Source: Terrilactibacillus laevilacticus
GTDB lineage: Bacteria > Bacillota > Bacilli > Bacillales > Sporolactobacillaceae
DNA: 59,993 nt
Direction: 5' to 3'
Assembly: GCF_006517395.1 (NCBI RefSeq)
Contig: NZ_VDCY01000015.1
Location: 1 to 59,993, forward strand
Shown here: piece by piece, positions 16,471 through 26,273 of the stretch
How the letters are laid out: each line of letters starts with the position of its first letter
Numbering within the stretch: position 1 is the stretch's first letter
Translations under genes and position numbers: made by a program
The notes under the pieces: generated by a model
Told to the model about the DNA's origin: nothing
Databases searched by the model: none
Seen by the model: the letters and a program-made list of their open reading frames with translations, nothing else

Positions 16471-17862
16471 TTAACTATTGAAATCTCTCACATCCTGCAA
16501 CTCTTTCACGATATCTGAATACTGTTGATCTAATTTGTAGAACCATAGTATCGCAATTTGAATAACACAAAAGGCGACAGGTAGATAAATAAACATGAAT
16601 TGAATGGAAAAGTTGGCTAAAGCGCTTACCGTTGTTTGTCCACCAACGTATCCACCAATGGCTAAGCCCCACCCAACAAGAGCAATTCCTAGACCACTTC
16701 CAGCTTTGGTTCCGAAGCTGCCCGCACTGTAAACAAGCCCTTCCGTACGGACACCGCTTCTCCATTCACCATATTCGACCGTATCCGCTAGCATGGCAAA
16801 AACAGTTCCCATAATAGCTGCCGTACCGAGCGCCTTAATGATTAGGCCTGCCATAACGATCACCAAATTATGTGGCTGAATGGCAATTATCAATGAACCT
16901 ACAATCATGATGACGCTCCCTACTAAAGCAGAATTACGTTTCCCAATATATTTTATGACAAAAGCTAAAACACAGAAACCGGCCAATTGTGGCAGCAATG
17001 TAGCCATACCAAGCATACCAACAAGATTTTTATCATTCAAAATATATTGCGCATAATAAACATTTATCCCGCTTCCAAGTGCATTATTGGCAAAGAACGC
17101 AACAGCAAATACAACCATTAATGCCCAATACTTATTTCGGAATAACGCTTTTAATCCTCGTTTAAGTGGAACATCCTTTTTAACAACAGATGGTTTAACA
17201 CGTTCTTTAGTTGAAGCAAACGTGACAAAGAATAGAATCATACCAAGAATTCCATAAATCGAGATAGTGATGATCCATCCTTTTTTACCATCACCGAAAG
17301 CGCTTACTAAAGGAAGTGTCGAAAATGTAACTAACAAGGCTCCCACATTGGCCAATACCATACGAAAAATATTGAGAACAGACCTTTGATAAGCATCTTG
17401 AGTAATCAATGAATTGATGACACCATATGGAACATTGATCGCCGAGTAAATAAAATTCATGAGAAGATATGTCACATACACATAAATTAACGTGATCACC
17501 GCACTTGTTGTTGGAACTGTAAACAAGATAACGCCAGAAATTGAAAATGGAACGGCCATCCAAATGAGCCAAGGACGTGCCTTACCATGCCTGCTTTTAG
17601 TTTTATCGATAAGAACGCCAACACCGATATCCACAAATGCATCAAGGACACGAGCGACTAACATTAATGTTCCTACTACGCCGGCAGCGATACCAATTGT
17701 ATCCGTATAGTAGAATGTTAAGAATGTCGTAACCGTACAAAAAAGTAATTGACTGGCAAAGTCTCCAAAACCATAACCTATTTTCTCTTTTAACTTAATT
17801 TCTTGAACTGTTGAGACATTAGTGGAGCTTGAGATCGTTTGCTTACTCGTATTTGTAATCAT
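16471..17862 (-). CDS. GPH family sugar:cation symporter
   Basis: 463 residues with about 12 membrane segments. GPH (MelB/YicJ-like) hallmarks: YGFGDFASQLLF in segment 1, the cytoplasmic DIGVGVLIDKTKSRHGKARPW motif and GMATLLPQLAG mid-protein. It imports a glycoside with H+ or Na+. It follows the GH13 alpha-glucosidase by 87 bases on the same strand, so it most likely brings in that enzyme's alpha-glucoside. Start ATG with GAGGAGA. Confidence 0.87.
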   Translation of the reverse strand: MITNTSKQTISSSTNVSTVQEIKLKEKIGYGFGDFASQLLFCTVTTFLTFYYTDTIGIAAGVVGTLMLVARVLDAFVDIGVGVLIDKTKSRHGKARPWLIWMAVPFSISGVILFTVPTTSAVITLIYVYVTYLLMNFIYSAINVPYGVINSLITQDAYQRSVLNIFRMVLANVGALLVTFSTLPLVSAFGDGKKGWIITISIYGILGMILFFVTFASTKERVKPSVVKKDVPLKRGLKALFRNKYWALMVVFAVAFFANNALGSGINVYYAQYILNDKNLVGMLGMATLLPQLAGFCVLAFVIKYIGKRNSALVGSVIMIVGSLIIAIQPHNLVIVMAGLIIKALGTAAIMGTVFAMLADTVEYGEWRSGVRTEGLVYSAGSFGTKAGSGLGIALVGWGLAIGGYVGGQTTVSALANFSIQFMFIYLPVAFCVIQIAILWFYKLDQQYSDIVKELQDVRDFNS

Positions 17863-17949
17863 GAATCATTCTCCTCGCTCTTCATATTCAGATGATGATT
17901 GATAAATTTTGAGAACTTTTATACATTAACAGTTCTTGCTAAATGAATT

Positions 17950-19635
17950 TCAATTTGTTAATTTGTATACACGTGCTTCGTAAGGATGCAATGCAAACAT
18001 GTTCAATTCTTCATTTGAACTTACTTTTTTATTAGCAATCAGCAAACTTTGATTTGTGTAACTCAAATCCTTTGGCAAAACAAAATCAGCTGGTTTCTCT
18101 GAAAAATTGAGAATAACTAATATGGCTTCTTTCTCCAAAGATCTCATGTAAGCATAGATTTGATCGTCATCCTCAAGAATTAGACGGTAATCACCATATA
18201 CAAAAACTTCATGTTCCTTTCTAAGTTGAATTAATTTTTTATAGTAATGAAAAATAGAGTCCTTTTCATTTAATGATTTATCTACATTAATCTCCTTGTA
18301 ATTTGGATTGACCGAAATCCATGGTGTTCCGTCGGTAAATCCAGCATTAAACTGATCATTCCATTGCATCGGCGTCCGAGCATTATCTCGACCTTTGGCG
18401 TAAATATACTCCCAGGCTTTTTGGATGGATTCGTTTCCCTTTTCTTCGTTCTCATGATAGAGGTTTAGGCTTTCTACATCTCTATAATCGTCTATAGATT
18501 CAAATCGGACGTTCGTCATTCCAATTTCCTGGCCTTGATAAATATAAGGAGTGCCCTGCAGCGTCATAAGGAATGTAGCCAGCATTTTGGCTGATTCCTG
18601 ATAATATTTTTTGTCATCTCCAAATCTAGAAACCGAACGTGGCTGATCATGATTTTCTAAATAGTTCGCGTTCCAACCTTTTTCATGTAAACCCACTTGC
18701 CATCTTGTCATGACTTTTTTGAGATCTTTAAGCTGCCATGGCACAACATCCCATTTGCCGTTAGGTCCACTATCCAGTCCCATGTGTTCGAAATGAAAGA
18801 TCATATTAAACTTTCCCTCTGTCTCATCTACATACAATAATGATCCCTCCGGATTGACTCCATCCGCTTCCCCTACGGTCATTATGTCATACTTATCAAA
18901 CACCTTCTCTTTCAACTCTGAGAGGAAGTTCTGAATCCCCGGTTGGTTTCGGTGACAATCCCATGCGGGGACATAACGAGCCCCTAACAAATTAGGTGCA
19001 TCTGGTAGTCCCTCTTTCTTTTTAATGAACGTGATAGCATCAATACGAAATCCGTCAATTCCCTTGTTCAACCACCATGTGATCATATTATATAGTGCCT
19101 CACGAACTTCTGGATTTTCCCAATTTAAATCTGGTTGTTTCTTTGAGAATAAGTGTAAGTAATATTCATCTGTGAGTTCATCATATTGCCAAGCAGATCC
19201 TAGAAAAATAGACTCCCAGTTATTAGGCTCTTTTCCGTCTTTTCCTGGACGCCAATAATACCAATCTCTTTTCGAGTTATCTTTAGAGGAACGCGACTCA
19301 ATAAACCAAGGATGCTCATCAGAAGTATGATTTGGCACAAGATCCATAATGAGTTTAATGTCTCTCTGGTGAATTTCTTTCAAAAGTTGCTCCCAATCTT
19401 CCATTGTTCCGAATACATCCATGATTCCTGTATAATCACTAATATCATAGCCATTATCATCGTTCGGAGATGAATAGACTGGGCAGATCCAGATCACATT
19501 AGCACCAAGATCTTTAATGTAATCCAGCTTGGAGATGATTCCTTGTAAATCTCCAATGCCATCCTTGTTACTATCTTTAAAACTTCTAGGATAGATTTGG
19601 TAAACGACACTCTCTTTCCACCACTGCTTTTGCAT
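17950..19635 (-). CDS. malL: GH13 alpha-glucosidase (oligo-1,6-glucosidase type)
   Basis: About 561 residues, cytoplasmic. GH13 regions: DLVPNHTSD (region I), GFRIDAI with nucleophile D199, VGEADG with acid/base E257 and ENHDQPR with D331. The QGQEIGMTN segment is typical of the oligo-1,6-glucosidase subfamily. The residue after the nucleophile is Ala200, where Val usually marks isomaltase-type and Thr maltase-type enzymes, so substrate preference is uncertain. ATG 19635 is chosen (AAGGAG upstream). First gene of a two-gene operon with the GPH symporter and divergent from a LacI regulator; two cre/LacI-type boxes lie ahead of it. The symbol is by family only. Confidence 0.82.
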   Translation of the reverse strand: MQKQWWKESVVYQIYPRSFKDSNKDGIGDLQGIISKLDYIKDLGANVIWICPVYSSPNDDNGYDISDYTGIMDVFGTMEDWEQLLKEIHQRDIKLIMDLVPNHTSDEHPWFIESRSSKDNSKRDWYYWRPGKDGKEPNNWESIFLGSAWQYDELTDEYYLHLFSKKQPDLNWENPEVREALYNMITWWLNKGIDGFRIDAITFIKKKEGLPDAPNLLGARYVPAWDCHRNQPGIQNFLSELKEKVFDKYDIMTVGEADGVNPEGSLLYVDETEGKFNMIFHFEHMGLDSGPNGKWDVVPWQLKDLKKVMTRWQVGLHEKGWNANYLENHDQPRSVSRFGDDKKYYQESAKMLATFLMTLQGTPYIYQGQEIGMTNVRFESIDDYRDVESLNLYHENEEKGNESIQKAWEYIYAKGRDNARTPMQWNDQFNAGFTDGTPWISVNPNYKEINVDKSLNEKDSIFHYYKKLIQLRKEHEVFVYGDYRLILEDDDQIYAYMRSLEKEAILVILNFSEKPADFVLPKDLSYTNQSLLIANKKVSSNEELNMFALHPYEARVYKLTN

Positions 19636-19681
19636 CATTCTACTCCTTTTCCAAAGTTCCATGAATTTTATTAAAATTTTA

Positions 19682-19697
19682 AGTAAGCGCTTTCCTG
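19682..19697 (-). promoter_or_regulatory. cre- or LacI-type operator before the GH13 gene
   Basis: AGTAAGCGCTTTCCTG with a symmetric AAGCGCTT core, about 50 bases before the alpha-glucosidase start. It fits cre at all internal positions but not the outer two. It could serve CcpA or the divergent LacI protein. Confidence 0.5.
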
Positions 19698-19808
19698 TTT
19701 GTATTAAAAAAATATAAGTAAAAAAATAAAAATCGTTTTACTTATTAGATACTACTTATAGAAATTATATGAAATATGACATATAAAAATGTGTTTTAGA
19801 TCAAATCT

Positions 19809-19825
19809 AGGAAAACGCTTTCCTT
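19809..19825. promoter_or_regulatory. Second cre- or LacI-type operator in the divergent region
   Basis: AGGAAAACGCTTTCCTT, almost a perfect inverted repeat, midway between the alpha-glucosidase and LacI genes. Its similarity to the box at 19682 suggests one protein binds both. Confidence 0.5.
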
Positions 19826-19898
19826 AATTTAAATTATAGGATTTTTTTGATTATTGTCAAGTGATATATACACGACAAATATGATAAAATAAAGATAA

Positions 19899-19912
19899 TG
19901 ATAACGTTTTCA
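19899..19912 (+). promoter_or_regulatory. cre box before the LacI gene
   Basis: TGATAACGTTTTCA matches TGWNANCGNTNNCA in every defined position. It lies about 48 bases before the LacI start, where it may allow CcpA control or autoregulation. Confidence 0.6.
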
Positions 19913-19959
19913 TAAAAAGGACTATAGCCTTAAATCGAATGAAAGATGGGTGAACTGAT

Positions 19960-20964
19960 GTGAAAATTACCATAAAAGATATTGCTCGTATGGCTGGCGT
20001 TTCCATCGCTACGGTTTCCAGAGTGATCAACAATAGTAAACCCGTCAATGAGGATGTCCGGATGAGGGTTCTAAAAGCTATGGAACAAACTAATTTTCTT
20101 CCAAATGCAATGGCAAGAAACCTTGCCAAGAATAAATCTTACTTACTTGGCGTCATGATTCCAGACGTGAAAAACACCGTTCTAGATGACTTAATTAACG
20201 GCATTAATCATGTGTCTGAATTATACGGTTATAATACGATGTTAAGTTTAACTTCCGGAATGCTTGAAAATGAACTCCACTATTTCAAAAAGTTCCGCGA
20301 AATACAAGCAGACGGTATTATTTTAGCTAGTGAATACCTTAAAGAAGACCTTGTTGAGAATATTAAACAAACCAATATTCCCTGCATTTTGGTTGGCAGA
20401 GATCGTTCAGATACCATTCCTTCTGTTCATATAGATAATATAACAGCTGCCTATGAAGCGGTGACCTATCTTATTCAACAAGGGCATCGGAAAATTGGCA
20501 TGCTACGTTTGCGAAATGAAGATATCGCTTCAGGATATCAACGTTATCAAGGCTATGCCAAAGCATTGACCGAGGCGGGTATAACCATTAATAGAGATTG
20601 GGTCATAGAATGCGGGGTCTCTGTTGAAGATGGAATGATAGCGATGCGTAGGATATGTGCGGCAACCGATATACCAACTGCAATATTTTGTGCCACGGAT
20701 CGTATAGCTATCGGCGCTATGAATTATTTATTTGAAAGAGGATTAAGTGTACCGAGCGATGTTTCCATTTACGGCTTCGATGGCATTGACATGTCATCCA
20801 TTATTCGTCCAAAGTTATCAACGGTGAAATACTCCGCCAGAGAAATTGGAATGACTGCGGCACGTAATCTAATTAAATTAATTAAAGGTGAAACAATGAC
20901 TCCCCGTCATTGGGTTCTTCCGCATTATTTAGAAAACCGAGAAAGTGTCAGGTTATTAAAATAA
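19960..20964 (+). CDS. LacI family regulator of the alpha-glucosidase operon
   Basis: 334 residues. N-terminal DNA-binding helices DIARMAGVSIATVSRVINN and hinge FLPNAMARNLAKN, then a sugar-binding core with GVMIPDVKN and DRIAIGAMNYL. Start GTG 19960. It is divergent from the GH13-GPH operon with operator-like boxes between them, so it is the likely local repressor. The effector is unknown, probably an alpha-glucoside. Confidence 0.85.
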   Translation: MKITIKDIARMAGVSIATVSRVINNSKPVNEDVRMRVLKAMEQTNFLPNAMARNLAKNKSYLLGVMIPDVKNTVLDDLINGINHVSELYGYNTMLSLTSGMLENELHYFKKFREIQADGIILASEYLKEDLVENIKQTNIPCILVGRDRSDTIPSVHIDNITAAYEAVTYLIQQGHRKIGMLRLRNEDIASGYQRYQGYAKALTEAGITINRDWVIECGVSVEDGMIAMRRICAATDIPTAIFCATDRIAIGAMNYLFERGLSVPSDVSIYGFDGIDMSSIIRPKLSTVKYSAREIGMTAARNLIKLIKGETMTPRHWVLPHYLENRESVRLLK

Positions 20965-21060
20965 GAAACACGCATCTATTGATCATCTCATTGTTATAAT
21001 CTATTTTTTAAATAGGCTGCCCGATTTGATCCATTCCTCTATGTAAAGGAAAATATTAAA

Positions 21061-21086
21061 AAATCGAGAGCCATTGCCCTCGATTT
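21061..21086. terminator. Bidirectional terminator between LacI and cysI
   Basis: AAATCGAG pairs with CTCGATTT, with T runs on both strands. It serves the plus-strand LacI gene and the minus-strand cysI gene, which stops at 21101. Confidence 0.8.
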
Positions 21087-21100
21087 TTTTGTTTGCTCGC

Positions 21101-22822
21101 TTATGCTTTTGATGGAATATCGTGAAAATCAAGACCGGATTTAACTTCTTTTACATATCCTGCCCGGATCACATAATCACCAAAATGCTCATGTTCTTGT
21201 CTTTCTTTCGCATATTCAAAAAGAATTGGTTTGAGTGCTGCAATAATTTCATCTTCTCCGATATTTTCACGATATAACTTATTCAAACGATCTCCAGTAA
21301 AACTTGCACCTAAATACATATTATATTTTCCTGGTCCTTTACCCATAAAACCAATTTCAGCAAGAGCAGGTCTTGCACAGCCATTCGGGCAACCTGTCAT
21401 ACGGATCGTGATTTCTTCTTCTCTTAACCCTGCTTCATCTAGTATAAGTTCCAATTTATCGATTAGAGATGGAAGATAACGCTCAGACTCAGCCATCGCG
21501 AGTCCACAAGTTGGGAGGGCTACGCACGCCATGGAATTCCGCCGTAAAGCCGAATTATGTTTTCCGTCAGTGAGTCCATATTTTTTAACTAGTTCGTTAA
21601 TAATCGGTTTCATTTTCTGAGTTACGTTGCCAATAATTAAATTTTGGTTTGGCGTCATCCGAAAATCACCCGTGTGAACTTTCGCAATCTCTCTTAACCC
21701 TGTTTTAAGCTTATAATCTTGAGTATCTACAACTCGGCCATTCTGGATAAATAAAGTCAAATGCCATTTGCCATTACCTTTGACCCAACCATAGTGGTCA
21801 CCATTACGATCAAAATGGTAAGGACGTGCCTCTTCTAGATTCCACCCTAATCGATGATTTAGCTCGTTCAAGACCCATTCTTTTCCTAATCGATCAACGG
21901 TATATTTGAAACGGGCATTCTTTCTATTGGAACGATTACCATAATCACGTTGGATCGTAAGAACTTTTTCGGCAACGTCAACAATCTTCTCAGTCGGAAT
22001 GAACCCGATAAGCTTACCAACTTGTGGATAGGTACTCGTATTACCATGAGTACTTCCCATACCGCCTCCGATCGTGACATTGAATCCAACAAGTTTTTCA
22101 TTTTCTAATATCGCAATGAAGCCAAGGTCTTGTGAAAAGACATCAATATCATTTGATGGTGGAACAGCAATACCAATTTTAAACTTCCTTGGTAAATAGA
22201 AATCGCCGTAAAGTGGTTCTACTTCCTCACGACTATCAACCACTTTTTCTTCATCCAACCAGATTTCGTGGTAGGCTTTGGTCTTCGGTAGGAGATGGTC
22301 ACTGACCTTATTCGCCCATTCATAGACCTCAGCATGAACAGCCGATTGGTCTGGATTGACGTTACACATCACGTTCCTATTGACATCACCGCAAGCGGCT
22401 ATTGTATCCAAAAGAGAATGATTGATCTCCTGCAACGTTTTCTTCAAATTCCATTTTAGTATCCCATGCAATTGGAAGGTTTGTCTAGTCGTTAATTTAA
22501 GCGTTCCATTTCCATAAGTTTCACTCAATTTATCCATAGTCAAATACTGCTCCGGAGTAGCAACTCCACCAGGCAAACGAACACGAATCAAAAATTGATA
22601 GGCGGGCTCCAGCTTTTGCTTTTTTCGTTCATTTCGAATGTCTCTGTCATCTTGCAAATAAGTTCCATGGAATTTTAAAATCTTGGTTTCTTCATCAGGA
22701 ATAGAAGCTGTAATTGGATCGGCAAAACTCTCAATCAATTTACCACGAAGGTGGTGACTTTCTTCTTTGATTCGTTCCATATCATCGGGTGGTCCTGCTT
22801 CGTAAGGAAATCTTTGTGTCAT
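21101..22822 (-). CDS. cysI: Assimilatory sulfite reductase, hemoprotein subunit (CysI)
   Basis: 573 residues, the family length. The siroheme/4Fe-4S cysteines are present as C-x5-C (ACVALPTC) and C-x3-C (TGCPNGCAR) near residues 440-490. Two ferredoxin-like sulfite reductase repeats are recognisable ([11 protein letters not shown] near 115, and [12 protein letters not shown] near 375). It reduces sulfite to sulfide with six electrons from NADPH delivered by CysJ. It lies 37 bases behind cysJ with its own AAAGGAG site. Confidence 0.95.
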   Translation of the reverse strand: MTQRFPYEAGPPDDMERIKEESHHLRGKLIESFADPITASIPDEETKILKFHGTYLQDDRDIRNERKKQKLEPAYQFLIRVRLPGGVATPEQYLTMDKLSETYGNGTLKLTTRQTFQLHGILKWNLKKTLQEINHSLLDTIAACGDVNRNVMCNVNPDQSAVHAEVYEWANKVSDHLLPKTKAYHEIWLDEEKVVDSREEVEPLYGDFYLPRKFKIGIAVPPSNDIDVFSQDLGFIAILENEKLVGFNVTIGGGMGSTHGNTSTYPQVGKLIGFIPTEKIVDVAEKVLTIQRDYGNRSNRKNARFKYTVDRLGKEWVLNELNHRLGWNLEEARPYHFDRNGDHYGWVKGNGKWHLTLFIQNGRVVDTQDYKLKTGLREIAKVHTGDFRMTPNQNLIIGNVTQKMKPIINELVKKYGLTDGKHNSALRRNSMACVALPTCGLAMAESERYLPSLIDKLELILDEAGLREEEITIRMTGCPNGCARPALAEIGFMGKGPGKYNMYLGASFTGDRLNKLYRENIGEDEIIAALKPILFEYAKERQEHEHFGDYVIRAGYVKEVKSGLDFHDIPSKA

Positions 22823-22859
22823 TCTATGAAACTCCTTTCGTTATGAGTCAAATAGTCTC

Positions 22860-24707
22860 TTAATAAACATCACGTTGGTATCGTTTCTCTTTACGCATCG
22901 ACGCTAGATAGTCATCAGCTTCCTCTGGGCTTTTGTTGCCTTCTTTTTCAATGATGGTTAAAAGTGCTTGGTGAACGTCCTTCGCCATATGCTTCTCATC
23001 ACCACATACATATACATGGGCTCCTTTTTCTAGCCATTGATATAAGTCTTTACTCTTCTCTAACATGCGATGCTGTACATAGACCTTCTCAGCCGTGTCA
23101 CGAGAAAAAGCAATATCCAACCTAGATAGAACACCATCCTTAAGCCATTTCTGCCATTCAATTTGATAAAGGAAGTCAGTGACAAAATGTTGATCACCAA
23201 AAAATAGCCATGACTCACCTGCTGTCCCTAGCGCTTCACGTTCTTGTAAGAAAGCACGATATGGTGCGACGCCAGTTCCAGCTCCAATCATAATAACAGG
23301 GGAATTTGGATTCTCCGGAAGTCTAAAGTTATCATTTTTTTGAACGTAAACGGATAACCGATCACCTGTTTTGACTTGTTCAGCTATTTGTCCTGAACAA
23401 ACGCCTTTCCGATCACGACCATGCGCATGATAGCTCACTTTTCCAATCGTAAGATGCACTTCATCCGGATTAGCCTTTAAACTACTTGCAATTGAGTATA
23501 ATCGTGCCGGAAGTTTTCGTAGAATTTTGATAAAATCAGCTGCTGATGCCTTCCATGGACCAAAGTCTTGAATTAAATCAAGAAGATCACGTCCATCCGC
23601 ATAAGCCGTGATGTCTTCTCTATTATTAGATTCAACTAATTGTTTAAGTTCTTCATTATCTGATAACTCAGCGGCTTTTTCTAATAATGGCTTCGTCAAA
23701 GTCGTTATATCAAAATAGGTAGATAGCGCTTCACGAATCGAAAGGATATCCCCTTGTTTATTTAATGTAATAGATTCATCTGGATTCCATCCTAGCCTCT
23801 CTATGATTGCATTGACAATCGCTGGATCATTTTCAGGAAGAATTCCGAGGCTATCTCCTGGCTCAAATGTTAAATTTGATCCTTCTAAGTCTAATTCCAA
23901 ATGGTGAGTTTCCTTATTCGAACCACGTCCATTTAAATTGATATTTTCTAAGACTTCAGCTTTAAATGGGTTCGTTTTTGAATAATTCGATGAATCAGTT
24001 ATCGATTGTTCTTGACCTTGGATACCCTCAATTAAGGTAGATTTTGCTTGATCTTCTTTAAGCTTTTCTAAAACGCCTTCAAACCATTCTGCAGCTGGCT
24101 CTTCATAGTCTAGATCACAATCAACTCGAGGATAAAGTCTTTCTCCTCCTAATTCCTCTAAACGTTTATCAAAGTCTTTACCTGCTTGGCAGAAGAATTC
24201 ATAGGATGCGTCCCCTAGTGAAAGAACAGAAAAACGTACCCCCTCTAGCTTTGGAGCCCTTTTGCCATGGAGAAATTCATGGAAAGATAACGCATTATCT
24301 GGTGGATCACCATCACCATGCGTACTTGTCACGATGAGTAAATCTTGGACATTTTTGATCGATTTTGGTTTAAAATCTTCCATTGAGGAAAGATTGACGT
24401 TAAAATTTTGATCTTCAAGTTTTTGTGAAAAAACCTCTGCAAGTCCTTTGGAATTCCCTGTATCCGTTCCAAATAGAATGGTAATGTCACGAGTTTTCAC
24501 TTGATTTGCCGTTTGAACAGATACCTCATTCTCTAAACCACTTTGCTCTAGAGTTGTGGTCGCTGCCACTTCTTCAAATCCATGCTGATTGGCAGATAAA
24601 TACCCGCTTAGCCAAATTTTTTGATAACTTGACAATGAAGGTAACAAACGGTTTAAGAGTTCTACTTGTTCTTTACTAAAAGGGCTGTTCGTTTCTTGTA
24701 ATTGCAT
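22860..24707 (-). CDS. cysJ: Sulfite reductase, flavoprotein subunit (CysJ)
   Basis: 615 residues. An N-terminal flavodoxin domain (ILFGTDTGNSKGLAE near residue 77) is followed by FAD-binding (RLYSIASS, GVCSGQIAE) and NADPH-binding parts (MIGAGTGVAPYRAFLQER), ending RYQRDVY. It passes electrons from NADPH through FAD and FMN to CysI for sulfur assimilation. First gene of the cysJI pair; ATG start with GAGGTGGAG. A 16-bp perfect palindrome lies 105 bases upstream. Confidence 0.95.
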   Translation of the reverse strand: MQLQETNSPFSKEQVELLNRLLPSLSSYQKIWLSGYLSANQHGFEEVAATTTLEQSGLENEVSVQTANQVKTRDITILFGTDTGNSKGLAEVFSQKLEDQNFNVNLSSMEDFKPKSIKNVQDLLIVTSTHGDGDPPDNALSFHEFLHGKRAPKLEGVRFSVLSLGDASYEFFCQAGKDFDKRLEELGGERLYPRVDCDLDYEEPAAEWFEGVLEKLKEDQAKSTLIEGIQGQEQSITDSSNYSKTNPFKAEVLENINLNGRGSNKETHHLELDLEGSNLTFEPGDSLGILPENDPAIVNAIIERLGWNPDESITLNKQGDILSIREALSTYFDITTLTKPLLEKAAELSDNEELKQLVESNNREDITAYADGRDLLDLIQDFGPWKASAADFIKILRKLPARLYSIASSLKANPDEVHLTIGKVSYHAHGRDRKGVCSGQIAEQVKTGDRLSVYVQKNDNFRLPENPNSPVIMIGAGTGVAPYRAFLQEREALGTAGESWLFFGDQHFVTDFLYQIEWQKWLKDGVLSRLDIAFSRDTAEKVYVQHRMLEKSKDLYQWLEKGAHVYVCGDEKHMAKDVHQALLTIIEKEGNKSPEEADDYLASMRKEKRYQRDVY

Positions 24708-25152
24708 TCACTCCACCTCACTAAGAACTTCTGTTTTTTTGATGGCTAAATCTAGGGTGTTATTTTATGTTCTTTTTATAAATTCACAGAATATATATTT
24801 TTAGTCACTTTAGTATGTATACATACTCTGCCTTATTGAATATAATGTTCCTAATAGACTTTCCCCTTTTTTATGCAAATTTATTTAGGATACATCCTAT
24901 TCGATACCCTTAAACACCCATCTCTCGGTAATCAAATTAGTTTAGTCGGATTTATCATTAAAAAATGTTCCCTCTTTTTTAATGAATTGGATATCCTTGA
25001 ATAAATAAGAGGTATTAATTCTATTGGTTAACTTTGATTTATTGTAAGTTATATTAATAAAAATATCAAGGTATTTTTAAAATTTCTAAAAATATTTTCG
25101 ATTAATAAAAACATAAGACTATGAAACCGTTATTTGGGTTAATATATACAAA
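24708..25152. other. Long AT-rich region upstream of cysJ
   Basis: About 450 bases with no gene. It contains a perfect palindrome at 24812-24827, described separately. I looked for a T-box or S-box leader and saw neither conserved core. The part beyond 24850 has only AT-rich runs. Confidence 0.5.
24812..24827. promoter_or_regulatory. Perfect 16-bp palindrome upstream of cysJI
   Basis: AGTATGTATACATACT is fully self-complementary and lies about 105 bases before the cysJ start. It does not resemble the CymR consensus I know. It may be the operator of an unidentified dimeric regulator. Confidence 0.45.
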
Positions 25153-25153
25153 A

Positions 25154-25186
25154 CACCATTTTGAAAAAGGATTGACCAAAATGGTG
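25154..25186 (-). terminator. Terminator of the maltodextrin operon
   Basis: CACCATTTTG pairs with CAAAATGGTG across 13 bases. It lies about 140 bases beyond the YvdJ-like stop codon. T-rich sequence follows on both strands. Confidence 0.7.
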
Positions 25187-25323
25187 TGACTCTTTTTAGC
25201 TAAGTCTGAGATTTTGTAAAAAGGTTTTCATAATTATTCCTCAAAATGGTTAAGCCAACCCATCCAATAGTTTTTTCCATCTACAGCCCATACTTCCCTT
25301 CGAGTAAAAAAACCCGACTTGGT

Positions 25324-26211
25324 TCATTTCATCTCATCTCCTACTACCTTTAAATGCTGTTTTTTTTCAAATTGCTCGTTTTGAAAATGTGTTTTCCAGA
25401 ACACCAATGTGATCATTATAACAAGTCCAAAAGACTGGATTAATATCATTGTACCTAAATTAAATGAAAACAAGGATATTAGGAGTGCTGTAATAGTTGG
25501 ACATCCAGCACACATAAAAACCACTGTCACCGCTTCCTTAAAGGTGTGTATATCGGTTGTTTTTGTGAATTTAGTTATCCACAAAATGAAAGACAACATT
25601 CCCATAAGGATAAGATTACTGATCATTAAACCAACAAAACAAATTAATGTCATGACGCCAAGATAATCTTGTTTATACTGATTGACCCATAGTTCAGAAA
25701 TAAGGACTTTCATGTTGCTCTTATCACCACTAAAAGTTAAAATACGGTGTTTGGGATAACTAACAGTAAACCCAAACCCATTTTGATCACTAATCACCAC
25801 TTGATTCGTCTGAAAAACAAGGGAATTTTTAAATCCATGTATAGAGTGGTGATAATCGTAACCAGATACCTTCCATTTGCTCGATGGGTCGATAGCTAGT
25901 AAATTTCTCCCATTCTTTTGCTTATATTCAAAGAAAGGCGATAAATTTCCATTTTTAATTGTATGCCCCTTCATTTGTTCGGCAAAATCAGAGTTAATCG
26001 TCTTGTTTACCGATGGGGCTATGACCGAGAAGGGTACGGTTTTCATTTTAGAAAGTTGTAGGGTTAGAGGCATCATGAGGCACCCAGTGATGAAAATAAA
26101 TATAAACGCCAATTTCCACCAGCTGAGATGACGTCTTACAGCAAAAATCCGTTTTGGACTCCACATAAATACAAGATAATTAGTTGGAAATCGATTCAGA
26201 TTTGTCCCCAT
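25324..26211 (-). CDS. yvdJ: DUF1189 membrane protein, YvdJ-like
   Basis: 295 residues. One membrane segment near residues 35-55, a long extracytoplasmic region, then about four C-terminal membrane segments, the DUF1189 arrangement. In B. subtilis yvdJ directly follows mdxG, as here. Its role in maltodextrin uptake is not known. ATG 26211 is chosen since GGGAGGTG precedes it. The reading frame continues for 29 sense codons beyond the TGA stop (25324-25326) to TAA at 25234-25236, with protein-like content (REVWAVDGKNYWMGWLNHF). Confidence 0.75.
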   Translation of the reverse strand: MGTNLNRFPTNYLVFMWSPKRIFAVRRHLSWWKLAFIFIFITGCLMMPLTLQLSKMKTVPFSVIAPSVNKTINSDFAEQMKGHTIKNGNLSPFFEYKQKNGRNLLAIDPSSKWKVSGYDYHHSIHGFKNSLVFQTNQVVISDQNGFGFTVSYPKHRILTFSGDKSNMKVLISELWVNQYKQDYLGVMTLICFVGLMISNLILMGMLSFILWITKFTKTTDIHTFKEAVTVVFMCAGCPTITALLISLFSFNLGTMILIQSFGLVIMITLVFWKTHFQNEQFEKKQHLKVVGDEMK

Positions 26212-26273
26212 TCTTTTCACCTCCCGAATCTTACTGTTTTTGGTTCTTACCTTTTACGATTTTGACAGGCATA

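Noticed and set aside
24708-25323. Riboswitch or T-box upstream of cysJI
   Set aside because: No conserved core of S-box or T-box leaders could be recognised; only a palindrome and AT-rich DNA.
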